DNA of 64,000 bases from Adiantum capillus-veneris (Eukaryota > Streptophyta > Polypodiopsida > Polypodiales > Pteridaceae): assembly GCA_014529385.2 (NCBI GenBank), contig CM043953.1, forward strand, positions 113,067,549 to 113,131,548. The letters are read 5' to 3'. Shown here in pieces: positions 1-10,196 of this stretch. The translations under genes were made by a program, and so were the position numbers. How positions within the stretch are numbered: the stretch's first letter is position 1; every line of letters begins with the position of its first letter. The notes beneath the pieces are model-generated. The model ran no database searches. It saw only the letters and a program-made list of their open reading frames with translations, and was not told the origin of the DNA.

Positions 1-78
1 CACTTAAAGTCCAATGTGGCACTTTAAGTAACTATAAATCTATGAACATAAATGTACAAAGATTTACATGGCTGCCAT

Positions 79-1015
79 CTATCCAATGCCCAATAACTCA
101 CGACAATGCACAAAGCCCTCTCCTGAAAGTCCCTTTGTGAGTAGATCAGCAGGATTTTCCTTAGTGTGGATCTTCAGCAGTTGTATCTGCTTGTCTTCAA
201 GTACTTCCCTAATGAAGTGATACTTCACATCAATATGCTTAGTCTTCGAATGGAACACTGGATTCTTTTCCAATTGTATAGCACTTTGACTATCACAATA
301 TAACTCTGGCATATCTACTTTGATTCCCAAGTCTGCTACCAATCTACCAAGCTAAATAGCTTCTTGCATGCCTCATTTGCTGCAACATACTCAGCTTCTG
401 TAGTAGACTGCGTAACACAATCTTGTAATCGAGATCACCATGATATGGCACCTCCAGCCAATGTAAAGACATATCCTGATGTAGATCTCCTCTTATCCAA
501 GTCTCCTGCATAATCTGAGTCAGTGTATCCTCTGACACTCAAATCCTGACTACCATAGCATATGCGCATACTCTTTGTATGTTTTAAGTATCTCATGATA
601 CCTTTCACTGCCTCCCAATGTTTCTTGCCGAGATTTGGCATATATCTGCTAACCACTCCCACTGCAAATGCAATATCCGGACGTGTAGAAATCATTGCAT
701 ACATAAAACTACCCACGGCAAACGCATATGGAATCTTATCCATTTCAGCCTTTTCTTCCTCAAACACAGGACAATCTTGTTTGCTAAGTTTCACATATGG
801 TGGCAATGGAACACTCAATGCCTTTCCCTTCTCCATATTGAAATGTTGCAAAACCTTGTCAATATACTCTGTTTGAGATAACCAAATCAACTTCTTTGAT
901 CTGTCTCTCTCAATGCGCATACCGAGTATATGACTTGCCTCACCCATGTCTTTCATGTCAAACGATTTTGCCATCTTTGACTTCAAAGCTGAAATTTCTT
1001 CCAAGTGTTTGCCGG
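79..1015 (-). pseudogene. Copia-1 pol, C-terminal part: RT C-terminus and RNase H
   Basis: The first piece on the minus strand (1004-435) has the RT thumb and connection motifs FDMKDMGEASHILGMRIERD, then VGSFMYAMISTRPDIAFAVG and the RNase H start RGYTDSDYAGDLDKRRSTSG. The second piece (342-79) carries YCDSQSAIQLEKNPVFHSKT, HIDVKYHFIRE and NPADLLTKGL, the usual C-terminus of plant copia RNase H. The two are in different frames, so there is a frameshift near 340-435. The left flank of G1 (bases 1001-1015) directly continues the RT read from 10197 onward. This part is homologous to the Copia-2 pol at 41956-42792. Confidence 0.9.
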
Positions 1016-1972
1016 TGATCCGAGCCTATCACAAATTTTTATTTATCATATTTTGTTGGTTTTCCTTGCTTCTAGAGGTTTACAATAAAAGAAAGAGTGA
1101 GAACAACCTCTTGGAAAAATTTAAAAAAAAAAGATTTTTTCTTGACTAGTTCACCGGAGGTGAAAGGTAGAGGGAGAACCTAGTGGTAAAGGGAAGGGAA
1201 AATATGTAAATGTGAAAAGAAAAGGTATGATGTGGTTGTGGAGCCATGCACCCATGATTCAAGGGTCATGAGTGGCTCATATCATCATGGCTTTGGAGCC
1301 ATATGATGATTCAAGCAAATGGGACCCAAGTGGAAGACTTGGTAAAGGAAGAAACCATACACATGATTTTGCTGAATTTTTTAAAAATACTTCCACTCCG
1401 ATCCAAGAAAAGTTGTCTTCATCAAAGTTGTAGCTGATGAGCTGGAGATTCCGGCCATATTTTTTTATAATTTTTGCATCTACAGTTTAGGAGATATGGC
1501 CAAAATGGTGGACGCTAGTTTTTTCAACTGTGGTGGAGACCACCCCCCTCTACCTTTACACACACACACCCTTCCTTTTCCACATTGAGACCTTCTCTAA
1601 AATCAGCCATTAGTCTTCTCACCCTCCTCTCCTTCCTTCTCTCTCTCAAGCTCAAAAACCCATCAAAGTTCCTCTTCTAATCACCTCTCAAGTCATGCTT
1701 AATCTTGTTGTAATTCATAAGTTCTCATTCAACCCCTTCCTATTATTACTAGATATGTATTGATTTTACGTAGATTCTTTACATTTTAAAATAAGGAAGC
1801 TCTTGGACTCAAGCTATGGAGGAAGGAGTGAAGACAACACAAGTGATGATGGAGCTAATTGGTCAACAAATCACTTGGAAGGAGCTTCTTCATTGGTTGA
1901 ATGTCCCTAATCAAGCTTCATTTGTACAAATTACACTTGGATCTTAACCTCACTCCTAATCACTCTCTTTCC

Positions 1973-1980
1973 TATATAAG
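1973..1980 (+). promoter_or_regulatory. TATA box of the G1 LTR
   Basis: tcctatataagg occurs in a pyrimidine-rich stretch of the LTR, about 520 bp before its 3' end. The same box is at 9678-9686 in the other LTR (tatataaag). Its position suits a U3/R boundary, with transcription starting about 30 bp downstream. This is inferred from sequence only. Confidence 0.5.
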
Positions 1981-2294
1981 GAGGCCTTCCCCTTTGTAAT
2001 TTCAAGCCTCCCTCAGCCCCATTGAGCCTTTGTATCACTCACCATGAGCCCATAAGCTCATTCATTCACTCTATTCTTGCACATCCTAGAGTGCAAATTG
2101 TTTCATGCTAGTAACCTCTCCTCCTCTTACTTATGTTAATTAAGAGAAATGTTTTATATGTGTGTGAGAATGCTTGATGTGATCTTGGCTAATCCTTGAG
2201 TGATTGTTTGGTAATCTATATGCTATTTGTGTTGGGAGTGTTTGAAGTCATCCATTCCTTGTACACACACTACGGTTAATGCTTCATTCATAGT

Positions 2295-2296
<2 letters not shown>

Positions 2297-2381
<85 letters not shown>
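2297..2381. repeat. (TC)n microsatellite in the G1 5' LTR
   Basis: About 84 bases of uninterrupted TC dinucleotides lie just before tgtagcggtcctagtcc. The partner array in the 3' LTR (10002-10078) is shorter, so array length differs between otherwise nearly identical LTRs. Confidence 0.95.
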
Positions 2382-2384
<3 letters not shown>

Positions 2385-2500
2385 GCGGTCCTAGTCCACG
2401 CTTCCAAGACTAGGTGGTGCCCTCATCTCATTTCCCTTGTGGCGCAATGGAGTTTGTTTTGGTGTAGAGGCCGCCATTCCAAATTTCCTTCGTCATAAAT

Positions 2501-2517
2501 TGGTGCCCCCACTGAGG
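2501..2517 (+). other. G1 primer-binding site candidate
   Basis: TGGTGCCCCCACTGAGG starts 5 bp after the LTR end, which is where a PBS is expected. It begins with TGG, as tRNA 3' CCA ends require. I cannot say which tRNA it matches. Confidence 0.5.
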
Positions 2518-2545
2518 AGTTCTCAAGCAGCGCTCTATCAATCCT

Positions 2546-3049
2546 ATGAAGGAAGATCCATCAAATTCTCCGAGACTTCCACTATGGTCTCCCCAAGAAG
2601 CTCGAGAAAAGAAGCGTCTTTATCGACAAACGGCACGTATGCGGGTAAAGAGAGTTAACTACACACACCCTTCTTTGCTTCAAGGAAAATCTTGTAGTCA
2701 TCAAGTCCCTAGGTCAAAAAATTGTGTTGAGTGCTTTGTGGCTAGTGTGAAGACACTTCCTTTGAAGCCTCGACTTCAGGTGGTGAAAGCACTCTCAAAC
2801 TCAGGAATTAACAAGTTTTTGGAGGGGGAGCTACACATCAATGGGGTGCGGTATTGGCAAGAGGCTACATATGGTGATGCACTCCAACTACTACTAGCAA
2901 GAAGGCTCAAGGTGGTTGAGAGGGTAGCCATCGAACCCTATGAACTCTACAAAGCTGAAGATGGTCACACCAAAGCTAGGCTAATCACTGGTGAGCAAAT
3001 TCTTCGCATCTCTCAAATGGTGGGATCCAAGAGAGCTCAACTTCAATGA
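2546..3049 (+). CDS. G1 ORF upstream of gag, unknown function
   Basis: This 167-residue ORF lies between the PBS and gag. Its N-terminus is basic (EAREKKRLYRQTARMRVKR). A later stretch reads LEGELHINGVRYWQEATYGD and LLLARRLKVVERVAIEPYEL. I see no nucleocapsid, protease or polymerase motif. Extra ORFs before gag are known in some Tat-group elements, notably Ogre, and that is the nearest precedent. The start is the first ATG after the PBS. A reading that begins upstream in another frame is possible. Role not known. Confidence 0.5.
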   Translation: MKEDPSNSPRLPLWSPQEAREKKRLYRQTARMRVKRVNYTHPSLLQGKSCSHQVPRSKNCVECFVASVKTLPLKPRLQVVKALSNSGINKFLEGELHINGVRYWQEATYGDALQLLLARRLKVVERVAIEPYELYKAEDGHTKARLITGEQILRISQMVGSKRAQLQ

Positions 3050-3082
3050 AGTGCTTCATGGAAGTTTGTAATTAATGCACCA

Positions 3083-3514
3083 ATGAATAATCTCATTTTC
3101 TACAACTTTCAATCAGTTCAGAATATTAGGGTGAATGTGCGCATTGATAGAAAGATTTTTTTCCAACAAAGATTGGTCTTCTATTTTGGAGCCGAGAGGT
3201 TGAGAGAGATATTGCTGTCCCCTGACCCTATAATATTTCCTATTTTGGAGTATAATGTATCTTTTGATGTTCACATCTTCATCTTGCTTTAAGCATACTC
3301 CATGAATCATAGGGATTTATATGGACCTTTCCAACCTCTTGCTAGACAAACTGTGCATATAATAGCTAGCACAAAGCTTAGGTTCCAAAACATCATAAGG
3401 GACTTACTAGGCCCTCGTCGTCTAGCTGAGATTAATGCATCTATCAATCCATTTATTCTACCCTTAATAAGATATGATTTGGGCCTAGACGTTTTCATCT
3501 TTGTGCTGTATTGA
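3083..3514 (+). CDS. G1 pair of small ORFs that look like diverged tandem copies
   Basis: Two short ORFs of 69 and 70 residues (3083-3292 and 3302-3514) sit head to tail between the first ORF and gag. Both start MN and end in a hydrophobic strand (DVHIFILL and DVFIFVLY). Both also carry a matching middle, RLREILLSPDPIIFPIL in one and RLAEINASINPFILPLI in the other. The same length and the aligned ends point to an old tandem duplication of one small module. The second overlaps the gag start by 4 bases. They may be separate peptides or pieces of a decayed larger ORF. No known domain is recognised. Confidence 0.4.
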
Positions 3515-6500
3515 GAGGAAGGCAACCCACTTTTATGATGGCTTTCCCAAATTTTTTTGGGCGTAGTGGGGAAAATGCTGGGGATTTTTTGGATAACTTG
3601 GAGATGGCTTTCCTTGTCTCTGGGAGGGATGAAGAAGCATTGAAATTGAGAGCTTTTCCTTTGGTGCTCAAAGAAGAAGCTAGGGTATGGTTCCAGGCTC
3701 TAGATCCAACCCAAAGAATTGATTGGGAGGGATTGAAGGTGGCTTTCCTACGAAGATTTCAACGAGCCAATTCGGCAGAAGAACTATGGCAACGGCTTCT
3801 GTCCCTCCATCAAGTTGACCCTCATGGTTATGCAACCTATGAGGAACGTTTTCTGAAACTTTGGGGCCAATGGTCAGACTCACTAAACCCTGGTGAGCGA
3901 GCTCCCAATTGCCTCCAAAAGGATCGATTTATCTCAGGTTTGTACCCCTTGCTAAGGGAGAAGGTAAAGAGCAAATTTCCAAATGCTTTTGAAGATGCCT
4001 TAAGAATTGCTAGGGAAAAGAACAAAAATATTCTCTATCAAGCCCAAGCTGGCCAGCTAGCTTTGGGAGGCAATATCACAACTATGGAAGCTTCTCACAT
4101 ACCTCCAAATGTGCCTAATGCACCAGACCTCAATAGAGGTCAACAAGAAGATATGCTCCAACAAATAAACAATCTCACAAACCAGCTAGAGGGGTTGAGA
4201 GTAAATCTTGTGCAGGGTGCAAGAAGGCCTATTGAGGGAAATGGTGGGAATCGGCCACCAATGCGACGTCAAGCAAGGGAAATGTTGTGTTACAATTGTG
4301 GGGAAATTGGCCACGGCATGTATAATTGCCCTCATCCCAGAAGATATGACTACCCTGTCAGAGGTCCTCGACAACAAGTAAGTCCACCCCGTGCTAGAGC
4401 TCAAGCACAAGAGCAACCGCAACCTCAAATTTTGCAGCCACCTCGTGCTCAAGCTCAAGCCCCTACTACTCAACCAAATGTGAGCATCATAAGGATGGAG
4501 GAGGGCCTCAAGGGCAGAAGCAACCAGGAAGAAATAGCTAAAGGGAAGATGAAGATAGATGAAGTGGCTACAATGCCTATCAAACGTGTGCGTGTCCAAG
4601 AAGAAGTAGGTAAAGAAACAAGCAAGGATGCAAGCAATGAAGCAAGTACATCTCGGGCAGCTAAAGATGAAGCCAAGAAGAGAAAGACCCGTACTAGGTC
4701 TCAAATTGACATCTCTGATTTCCCTATGGGATCTCGGACACAACCTTATGACTTGACAGCTGATGTGAGTTCTCAAGGACCAAAGATTACTTGGCCACAA
4801 CTACTTCATATCTCCCCAAAGCTTCGACGACAATGGTCAAAAATGGTGAGCACGAGGGCAAAGCAAAGTAAGCTAGTAAGTGTAATCAAAGCATATGGTC
4901 TCAAGGATATAGTGCCTTTGGTGGAGGCTCAAATCAAGGGACAACGGATTCCAAAAACTTACATTGACAGTGGAGCAGAGGTTTGTGTCATGACAGAAAA
5001 GCTAATGCATCAATTGGGTTTAGAGGTAATGGAATCATCAAACTTTAGGGCAAAAATGGCCAATAATGTCTCTGTCACTTGTGTGGGTGTAGTGAAAGCT
5101 TTGAGAGTTTCTGTTTTTGGAATCACTACAAAGGTTGATGCTTATGTGATGCAAGTAAAGGGAGAAGGATACCCCCTTATTTTAGGACGACCTTGGCTCA
5201 TGGGTATAGGAGCTAGGCAAGATTGGGCAACAGGAGACTTGGAGTTGAGGCCTCGCATGGGTGGCCATAGTCGGAAGGTGGTTTATAACCTAAAGAATGG
5301 GCGACAAGAGAACCTTGAACTAGAGACGTCAGCTGATGAGTGGAGCTCAAGTGGATGCTCCTCATCTATGGACGAGGAAGAGAGTTCAAGTGAAGAGAGT
5401 GATAGCACTCTCGAAGTCATGGGCATCACCATAAAGGAAACTACCTCATCAGAAGACAACCCAAGGATCCAAATGGAGAATGTGTGGGATGCCAGCCTAG
5501 AGGAGATGTTATCCAAGGATATAAAGGAAGAAGAAAAGGAGGGTTATGTAAATGTTCTCAAGAAGCATGCATTATTGTTTATTTCTGATTACACTCACAT
5601 TACAGGTGTCACTGCAGTGAAGCATCATATCCATCTAAAAGAAGGGAGCAAGCCAGTAGTACAAAAACTAAGAAGATTAGGAGTTGTGCAACAAAATGCA
5701 CTGTTGTCTGAGGTGAAGAGACTCTTAGAAGCAGGATTCATATACCCAGTAGAAGATTCAGAATGGGTCTCCCCAGTAGTGGTGAGGCCAAAGAAGAATG
5801 GTAAATGGCGAGTGTGCGTGGATTACAAGCCACTAAATGCTGCAACAAACAGGGACCACTTCCCTCTCCCATTTCAAGATGAGATTCTAAATGAAGTAGC
5901 AGGCCATGAGAGATACACAGTGTGTGATGGCTACTCTGGCTACTTTCAAATACGCATTGCAGAGGAGGACCAGAAAAAGACTACTTTCATCACACCATGG
6001 GGATGTTTTGCATTTCGAGTCATGCCTTTTGGTCTCACCAACGCTCCAGCCACCTTTCAACGATTCATGAACATGGTCTTCCAACCTTACTTTGGTAAGT
6101 CCATAAGGGTTTTCATAGATGACTTTTGTATTTACAGCTCCAAAAGTATGCATCTCGGCAAGATTGATGAAGGATTTACGCGTTTAGCTAAGCTGGGTGG
6201 ACAACTAAACAAGGACAAATGTCACATTGGGGAAAGCAAGGTTACACTATTAGGGCATGTAGTGTCCATTGATGGAATCGAGGTAGATCCTGAAAAGATA
6301 GAAACATTGCTAAATCTACCTTCCCCAACTTCCATCAAACAATTAATCTCCTTCTTGCAAAAGCTAAGATATTTGAGTAGATTCATACACTTACTCTCCC
6401 AAGTGATATTTTCTCTACAACAGCTGACTCGTCAAGAGACGCTTGTTTGGAGTGAAGAAAGTGAAGGGCATTTTAGAGAGATTAAAAAAATGTTAGGGTC

Positions 6501-6681
6501 ACTCCCTATAATCCTCCAACCTTGTTGGGAAGAAACATTCTTTGTAAACCCTAGTGTGGGAGAAGAAGCCATTGGTGCTGCCCTCCTACAAAAAGATCCA
6601 AAAACATCCTTTATGAGGCCCGTGTATTTTGCTAGCCGCCTCATGGAAAACACAGAGAAGGCCTACACCCTGATGGAATAG
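3511..6681 (+). pseudogene. G1 gag-protease-reverse transcriptase, ending at a premature stop in RNase H
   Basis: The 1056-codon ORF contains a retrotransposon gag capsid region (residues about 20-180, with RVWFQALDP and FLRRFQRANS) and a zinc knuckle CYNCGEIGHGMYNC from C260. A basic/acidic linker follows, then an aspartic protease with TYIDSGAE (D486) and ILGRPWL. The RT has VCVDYKPLN (D771), MPFGLTNAPATFQ and FIDD (D870-D871). RNase H begins with FFVNPSVGEEAIGAALLQKD, where the usual catalytic Asp of FxxDAS is Asn. It stops at TAG 6679-6681 after AYTLME. The frame then continues with LVLALMFAVTKF, so the stop interrupts RNase H and looks like a CAG-to-TAG change. Confidence 0.9.
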
Positions 6682-6684
6682 CTA

Positions 6685-7644
6685 GTGTTAGCTCTCATGT
6701 TTGCGGTAACCAAATTTCGGCCATACTTGCTGCCGAAGAGGTTTGTAATTATCACTGTGGAGGATATGTTTCCCTATGCACTACAACATATGGAAATCTC
6801 TGACAAAATAGCAAAGTGGGTGGTGCGACTTCAAGAGTTTGATTATACAATACAGGTTGAAAGAACAACTCGAGCATGCTTAGCCGACATTTTAACAAAC
6901 AAGTGCTATGAAAAAGTTTTCCATTTGAAGAGAAAGGAACTTCCACCACCTCCAGCTCCAGAGGCTCTGGTCAATGCTTATAGCCTTTACTTTGATGGAG
7001 CATACAAGAGAACCAAGGATAAGGCAGCTGCAGGCATTGTGGTCTTATCTCCATTGGGAGAGAGGATCCATGGTGAAGGGATCACTCTAGAAGATGTCCA
7101 CTCCAACAATGAAGCAGAATATCATGCTCTAATTCATGGCCTTTGTTGGTGCCTCGATAATTCAATTAAGAGATTAAACGCTTTTGGTGACTTCATGCTT
7201 TTGGTAAGGCAAATGCAAGGTACATGGGCTTGCAAAAATGCCCGTCTCTCTACTAAAATGAGAGAAGCCAAAGCTCTTATGAGGAGATTTAGGGAGGCAC
7301 AAGTACATCATGTGCCAAGAGACCAGAACAAGGATGCAGACCACCTAGCATCATCAAAGTTAAATGAGTCAATAGTGGGAGCAGTGGCCATCAAACTTCC
7401 ACTTCAGCAAGGCAAGGAGGACTTGGAAGATATTATGCACATTCTGGAGCAAGGAGAGGCTCCTAAACACTTGAATGCAGGGGAAAGGCGATGGTTAGCT
7501 AGGAAGGCTACCAAGTATCGCATAGTAAATGATGACTTGTATTGTCTAGGTAAGGATGGTGTGCTTAGGAGAGTGCCTTTGAAGAGTGAAATTAAAGAAA
7601 TTTTAAGATATGTGCGGAGGACACTTTGCACACGACGTCACTAG
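6685..7644 (+). pseudogene. G1 RNase H remainder, archaeal-type second RNase H and start of integrase
   Basis: The ORF is in the same frame as 3511-6681, after the stop. It starts with the end of the retroviral-type RNase H. A second RNase H follows: YFDGAYKRTKDKAAAG (D104), SNNEAEYHALIHGL (catalytic Glu), FGDFMLLVRQ and QNKDADHLAS (last Asp), so the D-E-D-D set is visible. This is the archaeal-type RNase H seen in plant Tat-group elements. It may have kept function where the first RNase H has lost its first Asp. The ORF runs out of frame near 7605-7640, where integrase continues in another frame. Confidence 0.85.
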
Positions 7645-8680
7645 TAGAAAGGTTCTACAAGCTGGGTTTACTTGGCCAAGTCTTCATCGTGATGTCAAAT
7701 ACTGGTGTCAAACATGTGATGAATGTCAGAAAGCAGGACCACGACGGCTCATAGCTGAACCTCAGAACCCAATAAAGGTATATGGGCCCTTTGAGAAGTG
7801 GGGAATTGATGCCATAGGGCCTCTACCACGCACTCATTTAGGTAAAGAGTACATCATCATGGGAGTAGACTACATGACTAGATGGGCTGAGGCTATGCCG
7901 ACCAATAGAATTATTGCTAAGGATGTGAGTCAGTTCATCTTTGACCACATCTGTTGCCGGTTTGGCACCCCTCTTGAAATACTATCTGATAGAGGACCAG
8001 GGTTTAGAGCAGACTTGGTAGGAGAACTCATGAAGAAGCTAAATATTCAGCATCAACACTCTACTCCTTACTACCCTCAGTGCAATGGTTTGGTGGAAAA
8101 AGTAAATGGAATCATTTGCAAAATTCTCACCAAACAGGTACATGCCAGGCACCAAGATTGGGACAAACACCTGAATGGAGCTCTATGGGCCTATAGAACC
8201 TCCTTCAAAACCACATTAGGGTACACACCCTTTCATTTGGTTTATGGAAAGGAGGCGCTTTTGCCCATTGAAGTGAAGTTAACAAGTCTTCGAATATTGG
8301 GTAGCCAGGTAGGCTCTCAAAAGGAGAAAGTACATCAAAGGATCATGGATCTAGAGAGGCTGCAATTGGATCGTGAAGAAGCCATCAACCACTATTCTCA
8401 AGAAGCAGAGAAGCGTAGAGAAAAGTTCAACAAAAAGCTAGCATCCAAAGACATCAAAAAGGGATCTCTGGTGCTTCGATATGACAATCGCTTCGACACT
8501 CGTAAGGATGGAAAGTTTCTTTTCCGATGGGAAGGCCCGTTCTTGGTCACCAAAAAGTTCAAAAATGGCTCTTACAGACTTCAAGACATTGATGGTAAAG
8601 TGCACAAGACCAAGACAAATGGATGGCGTCTAAAGCCTTATCACATCAGGATAAGGTCAGCTCAAGATCAAAGAAAGTAG
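7610..8680 (+). pseudogene. G1 integrase
   Basis: The frame opens within the HHCC zinc-binding region (GGHFAHDVTSRKVLQAGF, then CQTCDECQK). The catalytic core keeps D67 (WGIDAIGP), D127 (LSDRGPGF) and E163 (LVEKVNG), with 35 residues between the last two, so DD35E is intact. SDRG replaces the more common SDNG. The C-terminus has GPFLVTKKFKNGSYRLQDID, an SH3-like end, with no chromodomain seen. It is shifted by one frame from the preceding ORF, so the polyprotein is broken just before GGHF. The stop is 42 bp before the 3' LTR. Confidence 0.9.
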
Positions 8681-8705
8681 GCTAGAGGCATAAATACCCC
8701 TAGCC

Positions 8706-8721
8706 AGGTTTGGGGGGGCTA
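8706..8721 (+). other. G1 polypurine tract
   Basis: ggtttgggggggcta lies directly before the TG of the 3' LTR, the position used for plus-strand priming. Confidence 0.7.
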
Positions 8722-9999
8722 TGATCCGAGCCTATCACAAATTTTTATTTATCATATTTTGTTGGTTTTCCTTGCTTCTAGAGGTTTACAATAAAAGAAA
8801 GAGTGAGAACAAACTCTTGGAAAAATTAAAAAAAAAAGATTTTTTCTTGACTAGTTCACCGGAGGTGAAAGGTAGAGGGAGAACCTAGTGGTAAAGGGAA
8901 GGGAAAATATGTAAATGTGAAAAGAAAAGGTATGATGTGGTTGTGGAGCCATGCACCCATGATTCAAGGGTCATGAGTGGCTCATATCATCATGGCTTTG
9001 GAGCCATATGATGATTCAAGCAAATGGGACCCAAGTGGAAGACTTGGTAAAGGAAGAAACCATACACATGATTTTGCTGAATTTTTTAAAAATACTTCCA
9101 CTCCGATCCAAGAAAAGTTGTCTTCATCAAAGTTGTAGCTGATGAGCTGGAGATTCCGGCCATATTTTTTTATAATTTTTGCATCTACGGTCTAGGAGAT
9201 ATGGCCAAAATGGTGGACGCTAGTTTTTTCAACTGTGGTGGAGACCACCCCCCTCTACCTTTACACACACACACCCTTCCTTTTCCACATTGAGACCTTC
9301 TCTAAAATCAGCCATTAGTCTTCTCACCCTCCTCTCCTTCCTTCTCTCTCTCAAGCTCAAAAACCCATCAAAGTTCCTCTTCTAATCACCTCTCAAGTCA
9401 TGCTTAATCTTGTTGTAATTCATAAGTTCTCATTCAACCCCTTCCTATTATTACTAGATATGTATTGATTTTACGTAGATTCTTTACATTTTAAAATAAG
9501 GAAGCTCTTGGACTCAAGCTATGGAGGAAGGAGTGAAGACAACACAAGTGATGATGGAGCTAATTGGTCAACAAATCACTTGGAAGGAGCTTCTTCATTG
9601 GTTGAATGTCCCTAATCAAGCTTCATTTGTACAAATTACACTTGGATCTTAACCTCACTCCTAATCACTCTCTTTCCTATATAAAGAGGCCTTCCCCTTT
9701 GTAATTTCAAGCCTCCCTCAGCCCCATTGAGCCTTTGTATCACTCACCATGAGCCCATAAGCTCATTCATTCACTCTATTCTTGCACATCCTAGAGTGCA
9801 AATTGTTTCATGCTAGTAACCTCTCCTCCTCTTACTTATGTTAATTAAGAGAAATGTTTTATATGTGTGTGAGAATGCTTGATGTGATCTTGGCTAATCC
9901 TTGAGTGATTGTTTGGTAATCTATATGCTATTTGTGTTGGGAGTGTTTGAAGTCATCCATTCCTTGTACACACACTACGGTTAATGCTTCATTCATAGT

Positions 10000-10081
<82 letters not shown>

Positions 10082-10196
10082 TGTAGCGGTCCTAGTCCAC
10101 GCTTCCAAGACTAGGTGGTGCCCTCATCTCATTTCCCTTGTGGCGCAATGGAGTTTGTTTTGGTGTAGAGGCCGCCATTCCAAATTTCCTTCGTCA
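8722..10196 (+). repeat. G1 3' LTR
   Basis: The second copy of the LTR at 1016-2495 carries the same TATA-like box (near 9679) and a (TC)n array at 10002-10078. It ends cttcgtca and is followed by ccagcaatcaac of Copia-1. The very low divergence from the 5' LTR implies recent insertion. Confidence 0.93.
10002..10078. repeat. (TC)n microsatellite in the G1 3' LTR
   Basis: About 77 bases of TC dinucleotides, ending tttgtgtagcgg. It is the partner of the array at 2297-2381. Confidence 0.95.

Larger units (their letters stand above)
1016..2495 (+). repeat. G1 5' LTR
   Basis: The LTR starts tgatccgagcc and ends cttcgtca, and it matches 8722-10196 almost base for base. I count only about four to six substitutions outside the TC array, such as tatataagg/tatataaag and acagttta/acggtcta. 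It contains a TATA-like box near 1974, a CA-repeat near 1559 and a long TC array near its 3' end. Confidence 0.93.
1016..10196 (+). mobile_element. G1: Ty3/gypsy LTR retrotransposon with two RNase H domains (Tat-like)
   Basis: The element has two near-identical LTRs of about 1.48 kb (TG...CA) around an internal region. That region holds a PBS candidate, ORFs upstream of gag, gag-protease-RT, RNase H plus an archaeal-type RNase H, integrase and a polypurine tract. Integrase after RNase H places it in Ty3/gypsy. The second RNase H is known from the plant Tat group, so Tat-like is the best fit. The flanks are gccgg (left) and ccagc (right), which support only an imperfect 4-5 bp target duplication (ccgg/ccag). 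The host site is the Copia-1 RT just after the LYVDDMLIAG box. Pol is broken by one stop and one frameshift. Confidence 0.93.

Noticed and set aside
2-29. ACTTAAAGT/ACTTTAAGT inverted repeat as a possible element end
   Set aside because: It lies in the 3' untranslated part of Copia-1 before its LTR. With the LTR outside the window, its role cannot be judged.
4186-4800. 204-residue minus-strand ORF
   Set aside because: It is a shadow of the G1 gag ORF on the opposite strand.
9932-10114. 60-residue ORF with a SLSLSL run in the G1 3' LTR
   Set aside because: It is a translation of the (TC)n array in the LTR, not a gene.
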